Origin: Zingiber officinale
Lineage: Eukaryota > Streptophyta > Magnoliopsida > Zingiberales > Zingiberaceae
Assembly (NCBI RefSeq): GCF_018446385.1
Contig: NC_055989.1
Location: forward strand, 130,351,004 to 130,415,003
DNA: 64,000 nucleotides
Reading direction: 5' to 3'
Shown: positions 10,958 to 23,040 of the stretch, in pieces
How the letters are laid out: each line of letters begins with the position of its first letter
How positions within the stretch are numbered: position 1 is the stretch's first letter
Program-made: the position numbers and the translations under genes
The notes under the pieces: model-generated
What the model was told of the DNA's origin: nothing
Database searches by the model: none
Seen by the model: the letters and a program-made list of their open reading frames with translations, nothing else

Positions 10958-11323
10958 CTCGATATAAGTTATACTTATCTTCCTCGTTTTGTCCTGTTTT
11001 GTTAGCGTAAGTAACCTCTTTACCCTCCTCAACGAATGTATTGTAGTTGTGTGCTGTACATGGGTAAGGTCTTAAACTTGTGTAGTGTATGTGCTATGGT
11101 GTTTGACCCTTCGCAGTCGTTTCTAGCTTTTCAGTTAATACTTCTGCTGCATTCTCACAATTGGCTCGAACATATAGAATTATATTATTATTATTATTAT
11201 TATTTATACAACAAGTCTCTTCTCGTGCACCGTAACACAACTCGACTCAGCTCACCCTGTTTCTTCGATACGCCATAGAATTTAACGAGTGTACATAGGA
11301 TTGATAGAGCAACTAGATGAAAT

Positions 11324-14300
11324 CTATATGACAGTTCCACTGGGGATGAGGGCATCCTTGATCACTGTGACGATGCCACTCTTGATGAAGTATCCTTCAG
11401 TCTCCCTGGCCGCTTCTTGCACATTATCACAGTTTATGATCTGAAAAATAACGGTAAAAACAATTTATTATGTAAGTTCAAAATTCTCAAAGGCAGCAAC
11501 CTAAAGTGTTGTATTATCAGAGAAATAAAACTCGATGCAATGGTGAATATTCCCGGAGTAGCTCACCTTTACATTCTCCCCGATACGAGCATTCTTGTCT
11601 ATGATGGCTCTTTTAACGTGAGTGTTTTTTCCAATGCCAATGGGGACACTTCCTTTCAGAGCTAATAGTCTCTTGTCGGCGTCAGTCTATGAAGTGTAGC
11701 GAGCAATATGAGGTCAAGTACAAAAAAATATCTATGTTTGAAGGACAATTTGCTGATAGACTACCTCATAGTAATCTGCTCCCATCAGTAAAGTATCCTC
11801 TATGACTGCACCTTCAGAGATGCAAGAGCGAAGCCCAACTACAGAATGTTGGATCTTGCAGTTCTGCAAAAGAAAGTAACAATCCGACTTTAAACTCCAA
11901 TAATTATGGAGGCGGAAGGTATGCATCAAATTTAATTATCTGTCACTCCGACATGCGGAAGAAGCTAAGCATGTGGAGTTGAGCAAAGTAAAGCAAGCAA
12001 GAGTGATTCAAAATGCTGATCCTCAAATAGTAGAAACTGTCCTTACAGAATATCACATAAAAAAGAGGTTGAAATTGGTTTGCAATGTACTTACTTTAAT
12101 CACACATCCCTCACCAATAACACTATCAATCACATCAGCGTCAAGCATCTTTGAAGGTGGTAAATATCTAGCTTGTGTATAGATCGGTGCTGAGCGATCA
12201 TAAAAGCTGAACCAATTGAGTCAGATATAATCAGATACCAAAGGTAAATTTAGGAATCTTTTACTGATGGCATGCATATCAAGGAAAAAAACACATAATC
12301 TTACTAGTTTCTTTTGGATAATCTACCTGAAATCTGGCACTGGCTTTTTGGTTATTCCGAGGTTTGCGTTGTAAAATGCCTCAATTGTACCAATGTCCTC
12401 CCAATAACCATCATATAAATAAGCTTGTACCTATTATTCATAATAAAAGAGTTGAGGTAGATCTTCAAAACAACAGAAGTGTAATGCGGTAGAAAGAAAT
12501 TGTCTCAGTCAAATAATGACCAATCTGGCACGAACCAAGTTTTTGAATATTAAGCACTGAGTAGCAGTCATGGTAGCAAAACAAAGGAAGAAACAAATTA
12601 AACATGGTTTGAACAGTTTGCTAATATATTGTAGAATGCAAAGTTTAAATGCTCTGACACCATCTGTATTATAGAATAAAAAATTTCGAGACAATTGAAA
12701 ACTGTTCCTAAATTTTATATATTTTTTCAAAAATACCCCCTAAATTTTCATAAATGTCAACATACCCCATTTTTTTAATATGGTTTGCAAATACCCCTTC
12801 TCCATTATTCATTTATTTGTTAGCAAGGAAGTTTTAAAATTGACCATGTGTAACTAGATGGGCATAATATCATAGGGTAAAATTGGAATTATATCTAAAT
12901 CTCTTCATGTTGTTTTCTGAGCTTTCTTATGTGAATCTTCTTCCACACTCGCTCCTCAAATCCCATGTAGGCGATTTCACCACTTCTTCATCCCTTGATC
13001 TTTTCTAAGGTAAGAGATATCTCCTCAAGCTTTCTCATGAGAATAAGTGGAATGAAATTAGGAGGTATTTTGTTCCTCCTTTGGAAATTATGGGAGGATA
13101 AAATGACATTCTAAACTATAGGGGAGGGGGTAAAATGAAAAGATTGATAAACTAGGGGGGGCAAAATGGAATTTTCTCAAAAGTTTAATTGCTCTGCCAC
13201 CAAACCAATAAAGAAAAAAAACATATCAGCACATGACACAAGAAAACTTTTAGCATTTTATAGCCAATCTTCACCATTGTTGCAGGAAATGTGATAGTTA
13301 ATGATATTTGCATTATCTGCAGCCCACCAAATTCAAAGAAAATGATAGTATATGCAGTTATGATATAAAATAGAATCTCATGGAAATGAACTTCTTGAAA
13401 GTATTGTAAGAATCTATCTCGGGCTGTGAGGGACGACTGAGCTGAGCGTAATCACCTTTGCTACAATGTAAGAATCTATCTTATAAATGATTTTATAAGA
13501 TATCAGGCATCTCATTGATAATGAAAATTAAAGGGAAACCAATCTGCAGATTAAGATATCAGGCATACCCTCAACCCAATGTTAGTTGCACCAGGGATAA
13601 CTTCACTCCCAAAGTCATTTGCTGCTGGAAATTTGTCACGAAGTAATTGCATCATAATGTCCTTGCTGATAACATAGATACCCATACTTGCAATAAAAGG
13701 CAACTCTTTTGCCCTTTCATCATCCAGGCCAAGTATGGTGGTATCAACCTGAGAAAAATGGGTAAAACAAGATGAATAGTTTTATTGAAATTGATTGGCT
13801 AACCACTTATACAAAAGCTCAAGCTTCTAGGAAATAGTCTGATTTTTATATTGTTAACATTCTCTCTTTACGTGAACACTTGATTTGATTGGCTTACACA
13901 AGAAGTGAATAGTGATTTTCCTTTTTTTTAACACAGGTGGGATTGAAATCCCAACCCTCTTGTCTGACACCTATTAAAATTGATCCAGCTAACCACTTAT
14001 TTTAACATTTTGTAAGAGAAATTTATGGATGGCAATTGCTCAAGAGCGAGCATACTCACAACTATGATAAAACTAGTAAAAAAAAATTTACCTTCATTGC
14101 TTTCAGCTGTTCTCCTTTTGGCTTCTCTGCAAATTCTATTATTCTCCCTTCTTCATCAATCTTCATAAGACCAAAAGCAGTTGCACGTTTTTCATCCATT
14201 GGCAATGCAGCCACAGTAATATCAGCATTTGTTTCTCTATGCGCTTGAATGAATTTTTCATAGTCCATCCGGTACAAATGGTCTCCAGCAAGAATTAGAA

Positions 14301-15802
14301 ACTCCATGACATTGTGCTCCTCAAAGAGCCACAAGTATTGCCTAACTGCATCTGCAGTACCCTGTGTGCATATGAACAATATATATACACTAACTGTATA
14401 AATTGTTGAGCTCAATATATTACAGCAGCCTATTAATATTATTATTATAAAATATTGCCATAAGCTAAGCCAGGAAGGTAAATTTGAAAAAATGGATATT
14501 ATTATTACAGTTAGCAGTAGAAGTGGCTATCAAACTCAAGAACATAATTGAATAAGATTGCAGGAAAAATAAGTCTTTGTTACAACTAAGCATAAAGTGA
14601 GACAGAAGCACTTTAAGTAATAATACCTGAAACCAGTTAGGATTCTCTGGACTCTGTTGTGCAGCAAGAACTTCAACAAAACCTTCATTCTTATACCCAC
14701 CCATGTTACTTGCATAGGCTCGTGAAAGGTGGCGATTAAGAGATGCAGAATTGAATTGTGTCAGAACATAAATTTTTGAAATATTACTGTTCAAGCAATT
14801 GCTGACAGGAATATCAATTAGCCTATAGTTGGCTCCCAATGGTACTGCTGGTTTCGCCCTCTTCTTCGTCAAAGGATACAAGCGTGTCCCAGCGCCTCCC
14901 CCGAGTATAATCCCTAGAACACTCTACACAGAGCAAAGAAAGTAGGTTAACTAAGTGCTTTGCCATCATCATTTCAATACTAGATTGTGCACCAACATCG
15001 GTAGTAAGGCAAAAACAAACAATGAACTTTCATGAAGAAATCATCAATAAAGCCTGGCATGAGGTGATATTCGAGTAAATGGACACAAGAAGATAATTGC
15101 TCCGACTCCAGGATAGATCAGATCATCAAAAACCTTTTCTTTTTTTCTTTTTAAATAAAAATGTTATTTGAACATACAGTCTGCATGAATTTCTATACAA
15201 ATCTAGAACACCCTACCTCAACTAACTAATTCCATAGGTTAGTTTCTTATAGAGCATGAGACAGACAATTTGAGCTCATGGAAGTTCAGCAGCTAATACT
15301 ATTAGAAAGCATTTCAAGGCTCATTCAACTTCTATGACGATCAAAAGGGAAAATAGGGAGCAACTAATTCCACTCGAATACAAAATTCATCAAATTTTCG
15401 ACATCTCCACATTACAGCATTTCCCAAAGCCAAAAAGAAACCGAGCAGAAAAGCATAGAATCAAAGAATCGCGAGATTATCGCAAGGAAGCACTCAGCCA
15501 CTCACCCGGCTGGCATCAGGATCGAGGCACGTCTGCGAGCTCTGGGAGTCGGAGACCGCCTTAGGAGAGACGACGATCGGGGTCCTCACTCCGCAGTACT
15601 CCTTCCGCCTCCTCACCCCAGCCACCTCCTTACGGAGGAGGTCCATTTTCTGGCATCCGGAGACATGGAAGAACGAGGAGAGGCTCCGCGCGCTCGTCGA
15701 CCCGAGGAATGGCGTCGGCGGAGCTCTCCGATCGGCATCCCCAGAACAAACCGGAGCAGAACTCCTCGGAGTCGATACCATCCCAATCCCCATCGCCGCC
15801 AT
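11324..15802 (-). CDS. APS1: ADP-glucose pyrophosphorylase small subunit, plastidial
   Basis: Nine exons on the minus strand: 15506-15802, 14627-14923, 14092-14361, 13569-13748, 12327-12430, 12095-12206, 11765-11863, 11567-11686 and 11324-11440, all with GT-AG borders, giving 531 aa in one frame. The enzyme makes ADP-glucose from glucose-1-phosphate and ATP in plastids, the committed step of starch synthesis, as a heterotetramer with large subunits. Seen: a Ser/Arg-rich N-terminal region like a transit peptide, then [19 protein letters not shown], where Cys92 matches the cysteine that forms the redox-sensitive disulfide between small subunits. Next come the nucleotide-binding [18 protein letters not shown], the catalytic region [13 protein letters not shown], the glucose-1-phosphate lysine in FAEKPKG (about 275-281), the left-handed beta-helix repeats, and the C-terminal activator lysine in [18 protein letters not shown]. 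The match is to the small, catalytic subunit. Start at 15802 (MAAMG..) is preferred over an in-frame ATG at 15826 because family members start similarly. Confidence 0.95.
12720..13185. repeat. Unclassified insertion-like repeat in an AGPase intron
   Basis: Within the 1138-base intron between exons 4 and 5 lies a block whose left end has C-runs ('ataccccc', 'atacccc') and whose right end has G-runs ('ggggaggggg', 'taggggggg'), arranged as loose inverted halves. Flanking sequence on both sides resembles 'aaagttta.atgctctg.cacca', which may be a target duplication. The family is not recognised. Confidence 0.35.
13405..13481. mobile_element. Short insertion between 15-bp direct repeats in an AGPase intron
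   Basis: The 15-mer 'tgtaagaatctatct' occurs at 13405-13419 and 13467-13481 and brackets 47 bases of GC-richer sequence. This looks like a target-site duplication around a very short, probably truncated retroposon. No poly-A tail or family signature is visible. Confidence 0.4.
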
Positions 15803-16004
15803 CTCCACCGCCGGCTTCACGAGCAACGAGTGGCTTCACCGAGCTCGTGTTCTTCCCCTTTATCACTACCTTCGTGGCGGTGCTCACAGTTAACTGCCGT
15901 CGTTATCTAGCATAACATTCATTAACACGCTAACTAATCAATTCGGAGGATCTGGAGCGCCGCTCACTTCTTCATCAACGCCCCCACGACAATGCTCGAC
16001 CGTA

Positions 16005-16145
16005 CACGTGTCTGCGAGAGGAGGGATTACGTGATTAATTAATCACGCTAAAACTCTCGGAGAGAGAAGCGGTGGATTAATGCGCCACGTGTCAAGCCGA
16101 AGAGCCGTTGGCGTGCGGGGCCGATATCGGAGCGAGGATCACGTG
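16005..16145 (-). promoter_or_regulatory. Three CACGTG G-boxes upstream of the AGPase gene
   Basis: Perfect CACGTG cores lie at 16005-16010, 16086-16091 and 16140-16145, about 200-340 bases upstream of the AGPase start codon. Two of them sit in ACGTGTC contexts, which fit ABA-response elements. bZIP and bHLH factors bind such sites. The light, sugar or ABA responsiveness this suggests is inference. Confidence 0.6.
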
Positions 16146-17860
16146 AGCGGCGGGGCCCGCCAGGGTTTCGCGCTGCGCATGAGCCGTTTTAGGGGCTGAA
16201 TTTAACTTTCTGTTTTTTTTTGGGATTTTGCGTAATCCGCCAAATCGAAATATCTCCCTATTAAAGTAGTAAAGGAATGAATTTATGTCTTAAAAAGTGT
16301 GGTGAGAGACTTCTCTACACCATTGGATCTATAAATTTGAAATACACACTGATCGCCCTCAGTTGCTATTCGACTAATTGATTTGTTAGATTGGACTCTA
16401 ATCGGACGATACTGAACCGTTTGAAATGAATAAAATTATCTTTTATCATATTAAAATACATATAGATTAATCGTTAAAACATTCGTTCATATTAAAATTA
16501 AAATTCTTACCCTCTTATTTATTCTTTTAAATATTTGACTATCGCATCACATTCATTCATTCATTGCAAAAAAACCGGTCATTCATTTAGTTGAATTAGT
16601 GAAAAAGTTAGATTGAGTCCATTAAATCAATAGATAAGTAAGTCTAATCAAAATCGAAATATAAATCTATTTTTTAATAGGTTAGGTTTTAGTAAGACAA
16701 TTATAAATGAATCGAATATTTCTGAACAAGTTTAGTATTCAGTTTGGTACGAACTTGTTTATATTTGTTCAATATACACATGATCAATTAAATGATCAAG
16801 ATTAAACAACTCATTAAATTAAATAAACAAATTTGAACACATATGTGGTTAATTCGTTGATGATCATAAATAATATTCTTTAATAATATTTGTAAACAGC
16901 GTTCATGAACTATGTTTATTAATAAAACTTTTATCAACCGGTTAAATAAATAAAAAAATTCTAAATAAACTAATAAATTTATATTATCAAATTCAATAAT
17001 CAATTAAACAAGTTTTAAAAAGTAAAAAGTTTCAAATAATAAAATAATTTTGAATTGAAAGCTCGATACTTATAAAAAAAATAAGCCAAGTGAAACTTAA
17101 ATAATGATTTCAATGGATTTATTCATTTTAGGCTTAGTTCGACTCGATTACCTTATTAAACAAGTTTAAACATAATAAAATTTGACTTGACCTAGCTTGT
17201 TTACAACCCTAGGTTTTAGAGATGGATTGATTTATTCAAATAATTCAATCAATTTAAATCTATCAGCCATTTATCAATTTGAATTTAGACAAATCAAAAT
17301 GCAAATCATTTAAATTTATTTAGATATTCTATACATCTAGACACAATGGACAACACAAAGGTGAATTCATCATCATTTGTCGATATCTAAAACAATCATA
17401 TACTATGAATACTAAACTTTTCGACTAATTTTTTCCATAAAAAAAATACACATATTCAATTTGAAGTAAACAAAATTGACGAAGGAAATGGAACATGTCC
17501 AAACATATTAATCACATCAATGTAATTTCTTCTTGTTTATATGTGAAAAGCATGAGATATTATAGAACGTCATTTTTGCGGTTACATGTGATCAGTGGGC
17601 ATTTTTTGGTCAAGAAGAAAATAAAATAAAAAATAATAAAAATGGCATAGAAATTATAACCAATATTAAAATATTATTTATGATTAGAGACAAAAATAAT
17701 AATAATAATAATTAAAATATCCCTTGCAACAACGCAATGCGTGTCGTTAGGTAAAAGAATATTCGCAAGTAGATGCTGTCAACTGTCATCTCCAACGCCA
17801 CAAAATCAGAATTCAAAATATTATAATATCGTGAATAAATGGACGGTCTATATCTCACAC
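16146..17860. other. AT-rich intergenic stretch between divergent genes
   Basis: I see no gene or recognisable mobile element here. It separates the AGPase gene (minus) from the MYB-CC gene (plus) and should hold the distal promoter parts of both. Confidence 0.55.
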
Positions 17861-18159
17861 TAACTTGGATTACCCGCAGATGTGGCTTTCTTTTATTGGA
17901 GGGCATTGTGGTCCCTACGCACGAGCCCTCTTTCTTTCTTATGGACTTTCTTCGGGAGGCGAGGGGGCCCCGCTAACTTTACCAATTAAAGGCGGGCGTG
18001 CGAGTGGGTACAACGTAAGCATCCAGGTTCGTTTCGTGCGAAAGCGAGACGCTTACAGCTGGGAAGCATATGGAGATGCCACGTGGCCCGTTTGCAAGTG
18101 GCGTTTGCAATGCGGCTTGTAGGAGATCCTTGCGGAGTCTCCAGTTGTGAAGAGGACCT

Positions 18160-18304
18160 TCTCCTGCCTCGCTCTACAGAGAGAGAGCGAGAGAGCGAGA
18201 GAGAGGGCGCTAAAGAAAAGATCGGGATCGACGAAGCCAGGCGAATCGCCGGCGAAGAGAAGCGAGCGGAAGATTTCGCCATTCTGCCGGAAGCCAGCAT
18301 CAGG
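18160..18304 (+). other. Probable 5'-leader exon of the MYB-CC gene
   Basis: A purine-rich stretch with GA repeats (about 18178-18208) precedes a possible donor after 18304 ('catcagg|gtagcg'). The next acceptor is 'gtaacag' ending at 19325, five bases before the start codon. The donor is weak, so the exact exon end is uncertain. Confidence 0.4.
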
Positions 18305-19329
18305 GTAGCGCTTTCTCGTTCTTCTGAAAGATTTTTTTTTTTTTGACTGTTTGTTTTCAGTCTCATTAATCCAGTTCAGCTGTTTTTTGCTCCCCTTTCC
18401 ACTCAAATCCAGCTATTTTTTCATTGAAAATCTACCTGTAAATCTCCGTAGATTGGAGCTCGAGCGCTGTTTTTAATGATCTCTTTTATAATCTTTGTGC
18501 TGCTGTTTTTCGCTGAATTGGATGGTTTCTTTTGTTAGTTTGTATGAATTGGTCTGTGTTTAGTGGTCATGAGCAATCTATTTGATAGGTTTTTCTCCAG
18601 TGTGCAAATGCGCAATGCTAACCCAGCTATCTTACTTCATTGCTCTTTTTTAGTCTAAGCAATATTTCTGACTTGCAAGACATCTTGTTGCTCCAAGGGA
18701 AGATAATAGGAAGTAGAGAAAGGATAAGTAGGAAGAGAGAGCAAGAGTGAGAGGAAGGCTACCATGGAAGTTGTGTTCTTGTTACTAGGGTCTAGGGATG
18801 TTCGTGGGCTTTTTGTATCGTATAAATAAAAATAATAATCTACCAATGAGAAAGCTGTGTGTGATCGATTGTATCAGCATAGAATTTCTCATATTTGTTT
18901 TTTTTTTCAAAATTTTGGTGATCTTTGGATGGTCAGATTCCAACATCATTAGCATCTGCTAACAATTTTACATTTGTTAGCGTGGATTGTTATCTAAAAT
19001 CGCATTGTTGTAGCACTATGGAACACTCCAGGGCTGAAGTTCTAGTTTTTATCCAATTTTTCTTTGTCTGTATTTTCCCTGCTTTTAACTTTCAAGAGTT
19101 ATGCTAGTTTATAAAAGCATTCAATCTCTTATCCAGCAACGATTTTTATTTGGCATTAAACTTCCTTTATTTTACCTGATCGTGAAACTTGCAATGCACA
19201 TTTTTACTATTATTTTATTCTGTTTTCCCGTTCTGCAGTTCAAAATAAATGTCCCCAAAGCCTATTATTGGCTAAAACCAGAACAATTCTTCAATTCATG
19301 GACAAAAACTAGAATCTTGTAACAGGACA

Positions 19330-21803
19330 ATGGACTCAAATAATGTAGAGAACAACAATAGTTCTAATTCGACTTCAAGACAACGCTTACGCTGGACAAA
19401 TGAGCTCCACCAACGTTTTGTAGATGCGATAACACAGCTTGGTGGACCAGATAGTAAGTGCTTTGGTTCTGAACTCTTTCTCGATTTGCCTAGAATATGT
19501 ATGATAGTTTTTAAAATATAATGCATCTTACCTTTGAGTATTCATGTCATCATTAAGTTCCTATACATTACAGGAGCAACTCCTAAAGGAGTCCTTCGAA
19601 TCATGGGTGTGCCTGGACTAACTATTTATCATGTTAAGAGTCATTTGCAGGTACTTAGTTCCACCTTTTCTTGTGAAAACAATTTTTTTTTTGGTTCATT
19701 TCTTTAATTCCTCTACATGGTGTAAGCAGAAATATCGGCTTGCAAAGTACGTGCCTGACTTTTCAGCTGATGGTAAGTATCTTCAGAGAACTTAACTAGT
19801 GTTTGACAGCGTTATGAATTTGTTTTATTATCTTTTCACATGATCAAGGAACAGAAGTTAGAAAACAATTATTGGTATGGGGATTCAATCTAGTATTTAT
19901 TGTTCATGCAGGTACAATATCAGAAAAAAAAGATGTAGAGGATTTGATTTCTGGACTTGGAAGCACTTCGTGAGTTTATGACTAATACTCTTCCTTATTT
20001 TTCACAGAAAACAATAAAGTAGTTTATGCCTTCACCTTTTCTTTCTCCTTTTTTACCTTCACTCATTTTTTGTGTGAATATTGTTGTTGTTGTGTTACTG
20101 ACATGTTTTGTTTTGCTACACATCTAACTCATTTTAATAGATTAATGACAACTTGTGCAGAATATCATTTTATCTGCTAAAAAAAAATCTTCCCTCTGAC
20201 TATCATATTCTTGTGTCAGTGGGGTGCAAATTAATGAAGCACTTAAAATACAGATGGAGGTGCAAAAACGGCTTCACGAACAATTAGAGGTAAGTTCCAT
20301 GTGCACTATGAAAAGATATATGATATTTCTGTTAGTTTTGCTTATTATAAATTTTACAATATCTAATATTAGAAAAATTATCCACTGGCACTGAGAGCGA
20401 GCGACACTCGCAATGTAGGGTACATCTAATGTGAATTGTGTGAGATCTGAGAGTATACTATTAGACCAATTTGAGTTTGGCGTGTGGTGAAATAAAAGGG
20501 AACTCTTGTAACAAAGCACAACTTGATTCTTTTGCGGTTCAGTGGCATTTGGGAGGGCTTTAGGCCTATAAAGTTAGATGTTTCTAACCACTTGTGATAT
20601 CTTGGCGTATGTGCTAGGCAACCAAGTTCTTTCCAACTTCGACACTCTTTGACACCCCATTTCAACTATCTTTCCAACCTTTTCTCCACCTCAATACACC
20701 AATCACGAAACATGCACAACTCCAAAAATATATCAACACAACCAAACTCCTAGTAAATCAGGCGAATTGCATCCCATGTAACCTCATCCTACTTACCTTG
20801 GCCAAATTAAATCCACTTTTAGCAAATCCACCTCAATCTAATTATAACCTAACGGAGCTCCTTTCCATCAGGTCTCCTATGCCTCATCCATAATTGAGGT
20901 TGGAGATATATTCTTGAGATTTGTTATAATTTTAACTTTTCTGGACCTTTTTTCCCTTTAGGATGGATTGGTTGTGTGGGCTAGAAATCATATACTTTGC
21001 CCAGATAGCTCAAAACATATCTCCAGATTTTACACTTCTTTCATGTTGGTCCACAAGAATTGATGACATAGTTCAACAAAACTCTATCTACTCTACCAGG
21101 TTTTTGAAAAAGAAGGAAATAAGTAAAAGAGGAGAGATTGGGATCGGGATTCACACAGTTATCCGAGTCCCTCTTGTTTGTCTTATAGACAAACTTTCTC
21201 CAACCATAGAAGTGAAGATTGCTAAAATTGCGGCTACCTAGACTCTTTTCTGTCTTTCATCTTCTTGGATTTATATCATCTCCTATTTTCCAGGTTCTAA
21301 TGTGGATTAGGAATTTCCCTGTAAATTGCAACCATTGTTTGTGACAACTATCACACTAGGTTGTCATGGTAAACACATCAATATTATGGAGTTGACTCTG
21401 AAAGCAAATAAACATGATTGACTGCCTCATGCAGATTCAAAGACAATTACAGCAAAGAATTGAAGCCCAAGGTGAGTACCTTAAAAAGATAATCGAAGAG
21501 CAGGAGCGCATTAGCAGCGCATTGGCTGAAACATCCGGAGCCAGGAGGGTTGCTCCTATCTCAAATGATCTCTGCCTTGATTCAGATAAGACTGACCCCT
21601 CAACCCCAGTGCCAAACTCTGAATCCCTTGAAGAAGACCAATCAGCTAGTTGCAGCCATGAGGCCACCTGCAGGCTATTCCAAGGCCTCTCAAATGATTC
21701 ATTGTCTTCTGCCCGCGAGCCAACGACCCCTGATTCAGGTGACCATTCTAATTCTCCTTACAGGGAGACAGGTCAAGCAGCATCGCCACAGCCACCCTTT
21801 TAG
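19330..21803 (+). CDS. MYB-CC (GARP) transcription factor, PHL7-like
   Basis: Six coding exons: 19330-19453, 19574-19650, 19730-19772, 19912-19969, 20220-20289 and 21435-21803; all introns are GT-AG and the joined frame gives 246 aa. Residues 18-75 form the GARP/MYB-like DNA-binding domain, starting RQRLRWTNELHQRFVDAI and ending with the third helix TIYHVKSHLQKYRLAKY. Residues about 105-150 form the coiled coil typical of the family, with the hallmark LHEQLE at 119-124. The Ser/Pro-rich tail includes SAREPTTPDSG. The family includes PHR1 and its relatives, which bind P1BS-type sites as dimers and act in phosphate-starvation responses; this copy looks closest to the shorter PHL7/MYR type. It is about 40 residues shorter at the C-terminus than the relative I remember. 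The gene is convergent with the RNA polymerase gene downstream. Confidence 0.92.
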
Positions 21804-23040
21804 CCAGGGAAATCAGAGTTGCTGTAATAACATCAGGTATTTGAATCAACTTCAGATCGAGATATCCAATTGACTGGCATTCAATTCATTGGATTACTCC
21901 GACTTGCAAGGATGTCACCGTTCAACTGAATATAGAAAATGGACAGACCCATTCAAGGTTATCTTCTTTATCTTTAGAACTAGGAAAGATAGAATGTGTT
22001 TGTGATATCTCACTCTTGTGGGAAGTAGCCACAGTGTGATGCTACCGTTGCCTCGGTGCAAACCTCGTATTCTTGTATAATCTTTTACATCTCATTCCTG
22101 AACATTATTATTGTCTATGATAATCTTTCTGACTGATCTACCAACCTTTGAACTATGTAACAATGATGCTGTTGTTTTGATGGAGTCTCTTTTTCAATTT
22201 AGTTAGCACTAAGTATCAAGCCTTAACTAATCCTGGAACATCTGGCCTAGTCTATGAAAATTTTTCACTGACCATATTGAAAAAAATATAAACTTTTATC
22301 AGATGATATTGCAAGTGATACAATGAACAAAATTGATATGGTTTTCATCTTCTGGTTATATTTAAGTGCAAGTATAAAATGAATAAATAATTATTTCTCT
22401 GAACAATTTTCTCCTTTCACAAGCAAAAAAATTACCCTTGAAGAGTTGATTCCTTAATCCCCTCAAGTTCTTAAAACATAGCATTAAGCTAAACATCTTA
22501 CTGAATTACTGACATCTCCATGAAATATTACAACTCAACATTAATTACAAGTACACATACAGCTTTAGTTGTTCATATAGAAGTTTCATGGAAAAACAAG
22601 AATTTTTTTTTGAAGTTAATACAAAAAACCTATGCTGCGAGTGAAATTCGCATCAGTTTCCTATCTGGTTTCTTGGTGGCGGCTTCCCTGTCTTGTTCGT
22701 TGCCTCTTGTTCCCCTCCATGGCCAACGAGGACAGGCAGGTAAGGTCAAGAACGATAACATGTACACAGAACTCGCAATTTCTCACTTGCTGTGCCAAAA
22801 CTGCAAAGAGGTTCACCGATTTACACACGTCAAACTCTTGTTTCTTCTGGATCGATCTTCTGCTGAACATGGATCTCGGTTGTCAATGCTGATGCACTCG
22901 CATCTCGCATACTAACTCTAGAGTTGCCTGAGATGTTGACGGCGAAGATGCATGTACACAAGCTGTCAAAAGAAACAATAAGGCGAAGTGGAAGGGGGAA
23001 ACTGAGAAGAATTGGAATAAGGATAACTAAGAATGTCACA
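21804..23040. other. 3' regions of two convergent genes
   Basis: The MYB-CC 3' untranslated region probably runs to about 22130. Between there and the RNA polymerase stop codon at 23041 I see no gene. Confidence 0.5.

Noticed and set aside
13920-13975. tRNA B-box-like 'gggattgaaatccc' in an AGPase intron
   Set aside because: No A box at the right distance and no target duplication, so no SINE or tRNA gene is called.
15803-15826. Alternative AGPase start eight codons upstream
   Set aside because: In frame, but the downstream MAAMG start is more like other small subunits; it cannot be excluded.
20963-21241. 92-codon open frame in the last intron of the MYB-CC gene
   Set aside because: No recognisable domain and no supporting splice sites.
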